Of a stretch of 64,000 nucleotides of DNA, positions 35,988 through 43,959 are shown piece by piece. The notes below the pieces were generated by a model. The model worked only from the letters and a program-made list of their open reading frames with translations, ran no database searches and was not told where the DNA came from. A program made the position numbers and the translations under genes. The DNA comes from Anaerococcus urinomassiliensis (GTDB taxonomy: Bacteria; Bacillota; Clostridia; Tissierellales; Peptoniphilaceae), in assembly GCF_900128425.1 (NCBI RefSeq), contig NZ_LT635782.1, positions 845,359 through 909,358 of the forward strand. The letters are read 5' to 3'. Position 1 is the stretch's first letter. The number at the start of each line of letters is the position of its first letter.

Positions 35988-36033
35988 ACAACAAGATATT
36001 CTATTAGCTATATTATATAAAATTTAATATTTA

Positions 36034-36080
36034 TTGACAATATAATAAAATTTATATATCATAGTAGTAACTAGTTACTA
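36034..36080 (+). promoter_or_regulatory. Promoter and operator of MarR-like gene
   Basis: TTGACA (36034-36039) and TATCAT (36057-36062) are spaced by 17 bases. The perfect 16-base palindrome TAGTAACTAGTTACTA (36065-36080) lies right downstream of the -10, placed for autorepression by the dimeric regulator. Confidence 0.75.
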
Positions 36081-36096
36081 TTATAGGAGGACTGAT

Positions 36097-36555
36097 ATGG
36101 AAAACATAAAAAATAAGCAATTCATATTTGCAAATATTTTTATCATTGCAAATAGGCTTCAAACTGCATGTGAAAAAATCCAAACAGATATAACAATGAA
36201 GCAATGGCTTATGCTTGCAATCGCATCATCAACAGATGGTATCCAAAGCCTAAGTGAAATAGGCAGGCTAATGGGTTGTTCTAGGCAAAACATTAGAAAA
36301 CTTGCAAATCCCCTAATAAAAGAAGATTACATAAGGCTTGTAAAAGGCGATAATAATTCTATAAACATAATTCCTACTGAAAAATTTGAAAGTTATTCAA
36401 AAAAAATGGAAGATAGAAATCTTATGACCTTAAATTTACTTTTTGAAAATTTCACCCAATCAGAATTAGTAGAAGCATGTAAATTTATAGGTAAATTTTA
36501 TGAGGGCCTGGAGAAGGTTGAAAAATATGGAGAAGATTTAAATGAAGGGAAGTAA
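36097..36555 (+). CDS. MarR-family transcriptional regulator
   Basis: The 152-residue protein is a winged-helix regulator of the MarR type. An N-terminal dimerisation helix is followed by helix-turn-helix SLSEIGRLMGCSRQNIRKLA and the wing GDNNSINIIPTEKF. It has no obvious redox cysteine pair, although one Cys lies in the recognition helix. The start follows TAGGAGGACTGAT. The promoter region holds a perfect palindrome likely bound by the protein itself. Its 3' end overlaps the downstream DUF6544-like gene by 14 bases, so that membrane-linked protein is co-expressed. Confidence 0.85.
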   Translation: MENIKNKQFIFANIFIIANRLQTACEKIQTDITMKQWLMLAIASSTDGIQSLSEIGRLMGCSRQNIRKLANPLIKEDYIRLVKGDNNSINIIPTEKFESYSKKMEDRNLMTLNLLFENFTQSELVEACKFIGKFYEGLEKVEKYGEDLNEGK

Positions 36556-37399
36556 AAATATAATTATGGTAGTTTTGGGAATTTTAATTATAGTAATTGG
36601 AATTTTTCTAATTTATTTTAACATATCCTATTCCCCACTTAAAAATAATTTTAATAATGATTTTAAGGCTTTAGATACTGGTACGAAGAAGAAAAATGAA
36701 TATTTTACTAAAGAAGATTTCTCAGATTTTCCTAATCCTATAGTAAAATATATGGAAAATAATGGTTTTATAGGTAAACAAAAAATGGACTATGCATATA
36801 TGGAATATAAAAATGTCAACTTTGCTCAAAGCCCTGATCGTAAATTAAAGATAGACTATAGCCAGTACAATTTTGCCCATAGTCCAAACCGTATAGCTCT
36901 TGTGGAAAGTGGTATCTATGGTATTCCTTTTGAGGGTTATGACTACTACATAGATAGTAGAGGTGGCATGCATGGTATGCTTGGAAAAATGTTAACTCTA
37001 TTTCACCAAAAAGGTGACAAAATGGACCAGGGGGCACTTTGTACATATCTTTCTGAATCTTTGTTTGTACCTTCTAGTATTTTATATAACAAGAATATCA
37101 GTTTTGAAGAAATAGATCCATTTAATGTTAAAGCTAGCATTACAGATAACGGGGTTACTGTAAGTGGTGTTTTTACCTTTAATGAAAATTATGAAATGAC
37201 CAGATTTTATACTGAAGATAGGCCTGCTATCAAAGATGATGGGAGTGTAGATTATATTCCTTGGTCTGCAAATATACTTTCATATAAGAAATATAACCAA
37301 GGAATCAATTTTATCGACCATGTTCAAATTATTTGGCACTATCCTGAGGATGATTTTGTGTATTTTGATGGTAGCATAGACAAGTTAATATTTAAATAA
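36542..37399 (+). CDS. Membrane-anchored DUF6544-like protein
   Basis: The 285-residue protein has one N-terminal membrane helix (about 7-28) and an external domain. The domain has FPNPIVKYMENNGFIGKQ near 62-80, GIPFEGYDYYIDSRGGMHG near 125-143 and the C-terminal WHYPEDDFVYFDG. This resembles the DUF6544 family of unknown function, but I am not sure. It overlaps the MarR-like gene by 14 bases, so the regulator probably controls it. It ends at a bidirectional terminator. Confidence 0.65.
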   Translation: MKGSKNIIMVVLGILIIVIGIFLIYFNISYSPLKNNFNNDFKALDTGTKKKNEYFTKEDFSDFPNPIVKYMENNGFIGKQKMDYAYMEYKNVNFAQSPDRKLKIDYSQYNFAHSPNRIALVESGIYGIPFEGYDYYIDSRGGMHGMLGKMLTLFHQKGDKMDQGALCTYLSESLFVPSSILYNKNISFEEIDPFNVKASITDNGVTVSGVFTFNENYEMTRFYTEDRPAIKDDGSVDYIPWSANILSYKKYNQGINFIDHVQIIWHYPEDDFVYFDGSIDKLIFK

Positions 37400-37429
37400 A
37401 AAATAAGCCTCTATGGACTTATTTTTTAT
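37400..37429. terminator. Bidirectional terminator
   Basis: AAATAAG(CC) pairs with (GG)ACTTATTT around TCTAT, flanked by A and T runs on both sides, between convergent genes. Confidence 0.7.
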
Positions 37430-38318
37430 ATCCAACCATTCTTTTATCTCCCCAATAAAATACTGCCAAGGTTCCTGGACCTATGTGGCTACCTATGGTT
37501 GGGCCTATATTTGAAACTTTGATTTCCTGATCTAGTTTTTTAAACTTTTCTTTAATTAATTCTATTAGTTCTTCTACTATCTCTATATTATCAGCATGGG
37601 ATATATAAATCTGATCATTATAATCTAGGCCATTCATGGCATTTGTTGCCATTTTATCCACTATAGTTTTTAATAGCTTTTTTCTGGTCCTAATTTTTGA
37701 AGTAACAATCATGTGGCCAGTCTCATCAACTTCTATAAGGGGACTTATGTGGAGCATACCACCTATTGAGGCAGCAGTTTTTGATATCCTGCCTCCCCTA
37801 GCAACATATTCTAAGTTTTCATTTGAAGTGTAATTTATTACATGTCTTTTATTATTTTCAGCCCATTCATATAAGCTATCTATATCCATGCCTTCTTTTT
37901 TTAGCTGGGCAAGTTTTGCAGTAAGCATGCCAAAACCAGCTGATGCCATCAAAGAATCTACAGCATACATCTTTCTTTCTGGAAACTCTTCTTTTAGCAA
38001 TTCAAATGCATGAACTAAAGAATCAAATTGGCTGGACATGCCAGATGAAAGGCATAAGTGAATGATATCTTTGCCATTTTCAAGTATCGGTTTAAAATAT
38101 TCTACATAGGCATTGGTATTTATCCTAGATGTGCTAGGACGTGCGCCCTTTCTCATATTGTAATAAAAAACTTTCATATCTAAACTTTGGCCAAAATCAT
38201 CAAGGTATACTTGGCCATTTAATTCATAGTTCGCATTAATAATACTAACATCAAGTTGATCAACAAAAACAGGATCTAAGTCTATGGTTGATTCAGAGCT
38301 TAAAACATAATCTGACAT
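37419..38318 (-). CDS. DegV-family fatty-acid-binding protein
   Basis: DegV-type proteins bind fatty acids in the cytoplasm and, as FakB, deliver them to the kinase FakA for uptake into phospholipids. The 299-residue length is normal. Visible are the SSESTIDL start, GARPSTSRINTNAYVEYF (lid and fatty-acid carboxylate Ser/Thr), LCLSSGMSSQF (phosphoacceptor-side loop) and the C-terminal IGSHIGPGTLAVFYWG. No fakA gene lies nearby. It is monocistronic, divergent from the radical SAM gene. Confidence 0.92.
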   Translation of the reverse strand: MSDYVLSSESTIDLDPVFVDQLDVSIINANYELNGQVYLDDFGQSLDMKVFYYNMRKGARPSTSRINTNAYVEYFKPILENGKDIIHLCLSSGMSSQFDSLVHAFELLKEEFPERKMYAVDSLMASAGFGMLTAKLAQLKKEGMDIDSLYEWAENNKRHVINYTSNENLEYVARGGRISKTAASIGGMLHISPLIEVDETGHMIVTSKIRTRKKLLKTIVDKMATNAMNGLDYNDQIYISHADNIEIVEELIELIKEKFKKLDQEIKVSNIGPTIGSHIGPGTLAVFYWGDKRMVGYKK

Positions 38319-38448
38319 GAAATCCCCCTTTTCAGATTCATTTCAATACCTAATATTTTATCACAATTTGCAAATTAGTCTATATAAACAGTATTATATG
38401 TTGGTATAATTTATATATAGTATAGTATTTTAAAAGGAAAGGAATAAT

Positions 38449-39339
38449 ATGCATTATACAGGACAAGTATATAGACCACCCTTAGAAGCTTATACCCCAC
38501 TTTTAGAAGTAACTTACGGGTGCTCACATAACAAATGTGCCTTTTGCACAATGTACAACAAAACAAAATTTGGCATCTCACCATTAGAAGATGTTGAAGA
38601 AGATATAATAGAACTTTCAAAATCGCCTATGAGAGCATTTAAACCAATGGATAGGATATATTTATTAAATGGAGATCCATTTGTCTTGGATACTGAAAGG
38701 CTGCTTACAATCTCTCAATTAATAAAAAAACATATGCCAGAAGTAGAGACTATTACAGCTTATTGCTCCTTTTATAATTTAGAAAACAAGACTAAAGAAG
38801 ATATGATTAAGCTAAAAGATGCTGGTTACAATGAACTGTGGTTTGGTGTTGAGACCGGTTATCAAAAAGTCTTAGAATATATCAATAAAGGAACTGATTT
38901 GGATGGATATTACAGGGGCCTAGATAAGATGAAGGCTGCTGGAATCGACTACCATGCAATAATCATGCAAGGCATAGCTGGAGCTGGAAAATCAAAAGAA
39001 AATGCAATTGAAACTGCCAAAGTACTAAATTACTATCCTCCACTTGGAGTATATGTGATGAGTACTGCTGTTATGGAAAATTCTCCCCTATATTATATGA
39101 GAGAACGTGGAGAATTTGTAGAAACTACAAACAGAGAAAATTTAGAAGAGCAAATTTGTTTGCTTGAAAACCTAGACTTGCCAGATACAGTACTTTACTC
39201 ATCTGGCCACATGGTAAATATGGTAAATGTCAGTGGTCATTTGGATAAAAAAGATAAAATGATTGGCAAATTAAAAAACGCCCTAGAAACTATAGATCCA
39301 GAAATATTAGATATGACCAACCAAAGAATTGCCATGTAA
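38449..39339 (+). CDS. Radical SAM protein
   Basis: The 296-residue protein is a radical SAM enzyme. The cluster-binding cysteines are C25, C30 and C33 in GCSHNKCAFC, i.e. a CX4CX2C spacing known in one subgroup rather than the commoner CX3CX2C. Further elements are GVETGYQKVLEYINKG (SAM-binding and Elp3/MiaB-like) and GIDYHAIIMQGIAG. The reaction is not indicated and no partner gene is adjacent. The start follows AAAGGAAAGGAAT. It ends in a compact terminator. Similar proteins are widespread in Firmicutes as uncharacterised radical SAM proteins. Confidence 0.9.
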   Translation: MHYTGQVYRPPLEAYTPLLEVTYGCSHNKCAFCTMYNKTKFGISPLEDVEEDIIELSKSPMRAFKPMDRIYLLNGDPFVLDTERLLTISQLIKKHMPEVETITAYCSFYNLENKTKEDMIKLKDAGYNELWFGVETGYQKVLEYINKGTDLDGYYRGLDKMKAAGIDYHAIIMQGIAGAGKSKENAIETAKVLNYYPPLGVYVMSTAVMENSPLYYMRERGEFVETTNRENLEEQICLLENLDLPDTVLYSSGHMVNMVNVSGHLDKKDKMIGKLKNALETIDPEILDMTNQRIAM

Positions 39340-39365
39340 ACTCCCGCTAGCTACGGGAGTTTTTC
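39340..39365 (+). terminator. Terminator after radical SAM gene
   Basis: ACTCCCG pairs with CGGGAGT around a 7-base loop, followed by TTTTC. Its 3' arm covers the last codons of the convergent AI-2E-like gene. Confidence 0.85.
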
Positions 39366-39811
39366 ATATCTATGATGACAGCTATTACAATAGAAATAAT
39401 AGATCCAATTATAGCTCCAAGGGCTGGAGTAAATATAATCATTGAAAAAACTGTAATTAATAAGGTATAAAGGGGTTTTAAACCAACACTTTTACCTAAA
39501 AGAATAGGTTGTAGGATTTGCTCTATTAAAAATGTTAGAACAAAAACTATTATCAAAATAAAGGCTAGCTTTGTATTTGATGATATCAAAGAAATTACAG
39601 CCCAGGGAATAAGAATGATTCCACTTCCTAAAACTGGTAGCATATCAACAGCTGCAATAACAAATGCAACAAGGCCAAAGTATGGTACTTGACCAACATA
39701 AAGTCCAATCAAAAGCAAAACAAAACATACAGCTGATGTTATCAAAGATGATTTTATATATTCTCTTATTCCAATTCCCGTCTTTCTCAAAAATTCTTTA
39801 AATAATTCCAT
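39347..39811 (-). CDS. Half-length AI-2E transporter-family protein
   Basis: The 154-residue protein corresponds to the C-terminal half of AI-2E/PerM-family transporters, which normally have about 330-400 residues. Visible are GIREYIKSSLI, VDMLPVLGSGIILIPWAVISL, QILQPILLGKSVGLKPL and a final hydrophobic segment. The N-terminal helices and the cytoplasmic linker are absent. It has its own ATG and overlaps the upstream gene by 14 bases, so it seems to be expressed. It could be a true short form, dimerising to act, or a decayed gene whose 5' half was replaced by the present upstream gene. Confidence 0.75.
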   Translation of the reverse strand: MELFKEFLRKTGIGIREYIKSSLITSAVCFVLLLIGLYVGQVPYFGLVAFVIAAVDMLPVLGSGIILIPWAVISLISSNTKLAFILIIVFVLTFLIEQILQPILLGKSVGLKPLYTLLITVFSMIIFTPALGAIIGSIISIVIAVIIDMKNSRS

Positions 39812-40208
39812 TTTCTTCCTCTAGATTCTTTATAATTTCAGAATTTGCTATATTCTTTTCAAAACTTATACCGTTAACTTCTATAACAAAATAATCGACT
39901 TTTATTTGGACACTTGGATAGAAATGAGCTAATGAAACTTTAATATCCCCTATTGTCTTATCGTATTCCTCCGTAAATAATCCCTTTACAATGTACTGAG
40001 CAAAGGGGTAATGAATCTTATCATCATCCATATAAGCTAGTCCAAGCTCAAATGGTTTTTCTATGTCTATACCTAAAGAGTCAAAATACTTTGATAAATG
40101 CTCATAAGTTTTTCTAATATTTTGCCTATAAATTTTGCAATAAATACAATTACATATGTCATAAAAGCTTTTATAAAACAATATATTATCATTATAGTTA
40201 ATATTCAT
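39798..40208 (-). CDS. Hypothetical protein with CxxC motif
   Basis: The 136-residue protein has CNCIYCKIYRQN near residues 19-30, in which the CxxC could bind a metal or an iron-sulfur cluster; similar N-terminal C-x-x-C-K-x-Y segments occur in small uncharacterised Firmicute proteins. A soluble alpha/beta domain follows. It has no membrane helix. Its 3' end overlaps the short AI-2E-like gene by 14 bases. No function can be given. Confidence 0.6.
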   Translation of the reverse strand: MNINYNDNILFYKSFYDICNCIYCKIYRQNIRKTYEHLSKYFDSLGIDIEKPFELGLAYMDDDKIHYPFAQYIVKGLFTEEYDKTIGDIKVSLAHFYPSVQIKVDYFVIEVNGISFEKNIANSEIIKNLEEENGII

Positions 40209-40326
40209 ATTTCCCTCACTTAAAGTAAGTATACCTCTTTATTTGTTAAAAAAATTTTACAATTTAATAAACTTTAAATCCAAAAAATATTGTATAATAT
40301 TATTGAATTTAATTTTAGGAGGAATT

Positions 40327-41478
40327 ATGAAATTGAAAAAGTCATTTTCATTAGCTTTATGCTTAATGACTGCACTTACATTTGCTTCTTGTGGCAATAA
40401 TAACTCTGCAAACACTGAAAACCAGCCAGCAGAAACAAAACAAAGTGAAAGTGCAAATGTAGAAGAAAACAAAGAGAACGATAAAAAAGCTAATAAGGAT
40501 TCTGAAAATAAAAATGATGAAAAAGATGAATCTACTGCTTCTCAAAAAATTGACAAATTAACTGTACAATTTGTTCCATCTCGTGAACCTGAAGAAATTA
40601 TTACCGCAACAGAACCACTAAAAGATATGCTAAAAGAAGAGCTTTCTAAAGAAGGTTATGATGTGGCAGATGTAGACATATCAGTTGGTACATCTTTTGA
40701 AGCAACAGGTGAAGCTATGAGTGCTGGAACTGTTGATATTGGATTTATCCCAGGTGGAACCTACGTAACTTATGATGATGGAGTTGAAGCTATCCTTACA
40801 GCAACAAGAAATGGTCTATCAATAGAATCAGATAATCCAAAAGAATGGAATGATAAAGCACCAACAGAAAAAGTAGAAGATCAAGTTACTTTCTACAGGG
40901 GACTCATTCTTGCTGGCCCATCTGAAAAAGGTAAAGAACTTGCTGCAAAAGTTAATAATGGCGAAGAACTTACTTGGGAAGACCTTAACTCTGCAAATTG
41001 GGCAATTATGGGACCTACATCACCAGCAGGTTACCTATATCCTTCCCTATGGCTAAAAAATAATTACGATCATACAATTACAGACCTATCAAATGCAGTA
41101 CAAGCTGACTCTTACCCTTCATCATTTGCTAGACTTGCTACAGGTCAATTAGATGTTTTAGTAACTTACGCAGATGCAAGACTTGATTTTGTAGATAAAT
41201 GGAAAAGTGAATTTGGTGGTAAAGATGATATATTCAAAGATGTACAAGTTATTGGTGTAACTGACAAGATGATGAATGATACAATATCTGTATCAGAAAC
41301 TTCCGAAAAAATGACACCAGAACTAATCTCTGCCCTCCAAGATGCTTTTATCAATATAGGAAATACAGAAGAAGGTAAGGAAGTTATATCCATCTATACT
41401 CACAATGGATACGAAAAAGCTAACCCTTCTGACTATGATTCAGAACGTGAAGTTCAAAAGATGGCTAGAGATAAATAG
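40327..41478 (+). CDS. phnD: Phosphonate/phosphate ABC transporter substrate-binding lipoprotein
   Basis: This PhnD-family protein would capture a phosphonate, phosphite or phosphate ester outside the membrane. I set the start at ATG 40327, after TTTAGGAGGAATT, because this gives a lipoprotein signal with cysteine C22 (TFASC); the frame extends upstream without support. After a Lys/Glu/Asn-rich linker (about 25-75) the binding fold begins with LTVQFVPSREPEEI, and the ligand-phosphate loop is seen at GTSFEATGEAMSAGTVDIGFI and GPTSPAGYLYPSLW. It is separated from the ATPase gene by an attenuating terminator, as is usual where the binding protein is needed in excess. Confidence 0.93.
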   Translation: MKLKKSFSLALCLMTALTFASCGNNNSANTENQPAETKQSESANVEENKENDKKANKDSENKNDEKDESTASQKIDKLTVQFVPSREPEEIITATEPLKDMLKEELSKEGYDVADVDISVGTSFEATGEAMSAGTVDIGFIPGGTYVTYDDGVEAILTATRNGLSIESDNPKEWNDKAPTEKVEDQVTFYRGLILAGPSEKGKELAAKVNNGEELTWEDLNSANWAIMGPTSPAGYLYPSLWLKNNYDHTITDLSNAVQADSYPSSFARLATGQLDVLVTYADARLDFVDKWKSEFGGKDDIFKDVQVIGVTDKMMNDTISVSETSEKMTPELISALQDAFINIGNTEEGKEVISIYTHNGYEKANPSDYDSEREVQKMARDK

Positions 41479-41499
41479 TAACTAATAAATTTAAAAGCT

Positions 41500-41540
41500 A
41501 ATAAGACCTATACCCAAAGGGGTTTTAGGTCTTATTTTTT
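41500..41540 (+). terminator. Attenuator between phnD and phnC
   Basis: AATAAGACCTA pairs perfectly with TAGGTCTTATT around a loop that itself holds TACCC/GGGG, followed by TTTTTACT. Only part of the transcripts would continue into the transporter genes. Confidence 0.85.
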
Positions 41541-41554
41541 ACTAAAGGATTATA

Positions 41555-42313
41555 ATGATAGAATTTATAAATGTTTCAAAGACATATGAAGGTGGATTTC
41601 TAGCCCTAAAGGATATCAACCTAAGCATCCCAGATGGACAATTTGTATCAATAATAGGTTCTTCAGGAGCTGGCAAGTCAACCCTCATACGCACAATAAA
41701 TAAAATGCACGATATATCAAATGGTAGTCTTCTTGTAGATGGTAAAGATATATCCAAATTAAAAGGACAAGATCTCCGTGATTATCGCCGAACCATAGGT
41801 ATGGTCTTCCAAGACTTTAATCTCGTAGAGAGGATTAGTGCCCAAAAAAATGTTCTAGCAAGTTTTGTTCCAGACCTTAACTTTTTCCAAAAACTTTTTG
41901 GTCTATACACAAAAGAAATGAAAATAAAATCTCTAGAAGCTTTGGATAGTGTCGATATTTTAGAAAAGGCTTATTCTAGAACAGATGCCCTTTCTGGTGG
42001 TCAAAAACAAAGAGTTGCCCTAGCTCGCACTATAGCTCAAAATCCAAAGATAATTCTTGCTGATGAACCAATTGCAAGTCTTGACCCAGTATCTAGCCGC
42101 CAAGTAATGAACTATTTCAAAAAGCTTAACCGCGAAAAGAAAATTACAATTCTAGTAAATATCCACGATGTTGAAACCGCCTTGGAATTTTCGGATAGAA
42201 TTCTTGGCATTAGACATGGAGAGCTTGTATTTGATGGTCCAGCTAGTGAAGTTGATGCAGAGGTCATAAGAAATATATATGGCCAAGATCCAAAAGATAT
42301 AGTTGTGGAGTAA
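41555..42313 (+). CDS. phnC: PhnC-type ABC transporter ATPase
   Basis: The 252-residue ATPase of the phosphonate-type importer has Walker A GSSGAGKST, signature LSGGQKQR, Walker B IILADEPIASLDP and an H-loop His in NIHDVETAL. The NIHD instead of the common VTHD is typical of PhnC. It lies between the attenuator and two permease genes. The start ATG has AAAGGATTATA upstream. It energises uptake of the ligand bound by the PhnD-type lipoprotein. Confidence 0.94.
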   Translation: MIEFINVSKTYEGGFLALKDINLSIPDGQFVSIIGSSGAGKSTLIRTINKMHDISNGSLLVDGKDISKLKGQDLRDYRRTIGMVFQDFNLVERISAQKNVLASFVPDLNFFQKLFGLYTKEMKIKSLEALDSVDILEKAYSRTDALSGGQKQRVALARTIAQNPKIILADEPIASLDPVSSRQVMNYFKKLNREKKITILVNIHDVETALEFSDRILGIRHGELVFDGPASEVDAEVIRNIYGQDPKDIVVE

Positions 42314-42316
42314 TAT

Positions 42317-43129
42317 ATGGGAAAATTATTTAAGCCTAGAAGCCTAACTCTTTCAAATGGAAAAGTAGTAGAAGAAGAAAAGTCAAATTCTTTGCTTATA
42401 TCTCTAATTCTCCTAATTTTCTTAATTATTTCCCTTAGGGTTACAGGTTTTAATACTTCAATACTTGCTCGAAATGGTCATAATTTAATGGTAATATTAA
42501 AAGACTTATTTAATCCAGAGTGGGAATATCTACCAAAGGTGATAGGTCCAACTTTTGATACCATAAAAATGTCATTGTTTGGTTCATTTTTAGGAGCCCT
42601 TATTGCCCTTCCATTTGCATTCTTGGCTTCGTCAAATATGATAACAAGCAAAATCATCAACTGGATTTTCAAATTTCTATTTACTCTATTTAGAACACTA
42701 CCTACCCTTGTAATTGCACTGATAGCAACTTATGTTTTTGGCCTAGGAACCCTAGCTGGTACTGTGGCAATTTTTATTTTTTCTTTTGCCTATGTAGGTA
42801 AGATAATGTATGAAGAGATTGAAACCCAAAATTTAGGTGCATATGAGGCTATGATTTCTATGGGTTATAGTAAGCCTATGGCCTTTTTAAAGGGGATCAT
42901 ACCATCAATTATGGCAACATATATATCCACTTCTCTATTTAATTTTGAAGGAAATGTACGTTATGCTTCAATATTAGGATATGTTGGTGCTGGAGGCCTT
43001 GGCCTTTTGATTAATGAAAATATTGGATGGCGTGATTATAACAGGGTTGGAGCAATATTATTTGCCCTGGTAATTACTGTATTTATTATAGAGTTAATCT
43101 CTAGAACTATAAGAAAGAAACTTTCTTAG
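42317..43129 (+). CDS. phnE: PhnE-type ABC transporter permease 1
   Basis: The 270-residue permease has about six membrane helices and the binding-protein-dependent transport EAA loop, seen as EAMISMGYSKPMAFLKGIIP near 175-195. It also has the N-terminal SLFGSFLGALIALPFAFL segment usual in PhnE. The start is three bases after the phnC stop. Together with the second, similar permease it would form a heterodimeric channel. No C-P lyase genes (phnG-M) are in the window, so the transported compound may be a phosphate ester, phosphite or phosphonate without local breakdown. Confidence 0.93.
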   Translation: MGKLFKPRSLTLSNGKVVEEEKSNSLLISLILLIFLIISLRVTGFNTSILARNGHNLMVILKDLFNPEWEYLPKVIGPTFDTIKMSLFGSFLGALIALPFAFLASSNMITSKIINWIFKFLFTLFRTLPTLVIALIATYVFGLGTLAGTVAIFIFSFAYVGKIMYEEIETQNLGAYEAMISMGYSKPMAFLKGIIPSIMATYISTSLFNFEGNVRYASILGYVGAGGLGLLINENIGWRDYNRVGAILFALVITVFIIELISRTIRKKLS

Positions 43130-43138
43130 GAGACTCTC

Positions 43139-43951
43139 ATGGATATAAAAATAGAAAAAGTTTTAAAAGAAGAGCCAAATTATAGGCTTGTTCGTACAAT
43201 TTTATCAGTTATTACCATTGGGATTTTAGTATGGTCTTCTAGTGTGATGGATTTTTCCAATACAAGTTCAAAGGGTATAGAGATTATAAAATCTATAATC
43301 GGTGGTTTGCTTAGCCCAGATTTTAGCCTTTTAGGTAATTTTGCAAAGGGAGGCTTATGGTATTTGGTTTTTGAAACCATATGTATAGCCTTTGTTGGAA
43401 CTTTGATAGGAGCTTTAATCTCTCTTCCTCTAGCGTTCCTCTCATCACATAACATTGTTCCAAGGGTAATTGCAGAAATTTTTAAGCTCTTAATCCTACT
43501 TATAAGAACCATACCAGCCATAGTTTATGGTCTTATGTTTATTAGAGTTACAGGTCCTGGACCCTTTGCTGGGGTTATGACTATGACATTTATATCAATA
43601 GGCATGCTTACAAAATTATTCCAAGAAACTATAGCAAATATCGATACTTCTATACTTGAAGCATTCGAATCACTTGGTATAGGCAGATGGGGTAAAATTC
43701 GTTTCGGTATATTTCCCCAACTATTTGCAAGCTTCCTATCTACAATTATATATAGGTTTGATATGAATATAAGAGATGCAACAACCCTAGGTCTTGTTGG
43801 TGCTGGAGGAATTGGTGCACCACTTATATTTGCCATCAATTCTTATAGGTGGAATGAAGTTGGGATAATCTTATTAAGCTTGATGATCTTAGTTTTAATT
43901 GTAGAATTACTTTCAACTCGATTGAGAAAAAGACTATCCTATGGCTATTAA
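43139..43951 (+). CDS. phnE: PhnE-type ABC transporter permease 2
   Basis: A second 270-residue PhnE-family permease, related to the previous gene but clearly diverged. The EAA loop is EAFESLGIGRWGKIRFGIFP, and ETICIAFVGTLIGALISLPLAFLS is seen in the first half. Paired phnE genes are common in phosphonate-type transporters. It starts ten bases after permease 1 and ends nine bases before a 5'-nucleotidase gene. Confidence 0.93.
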   Translation: MDIKIEKVLKEEPNYRLVRTILSVITIGILVWSSSVMDFSNTSSKGIEIIKSIIGGLLSPDFSLLGNFAKGGLWYLVFETICIAFVGTLIGALISLPLAFLSSHNIVPRVIAEIFKLLILLIRTIPAIVYGLMFIRVTGPGPFAGVMTMTFISIGMLTKLFQETIANIDTSILEAFESLGIGRWGKIRFGIFPQLFASFLSTIIYRFDMNIRDATTLGLVGAGGIGAPLIFAINSYRWNEVGIILLSLMILVLIVELLSTRLRKRLSYGY

Positions 43952-43959
43952 GGGGTTTT

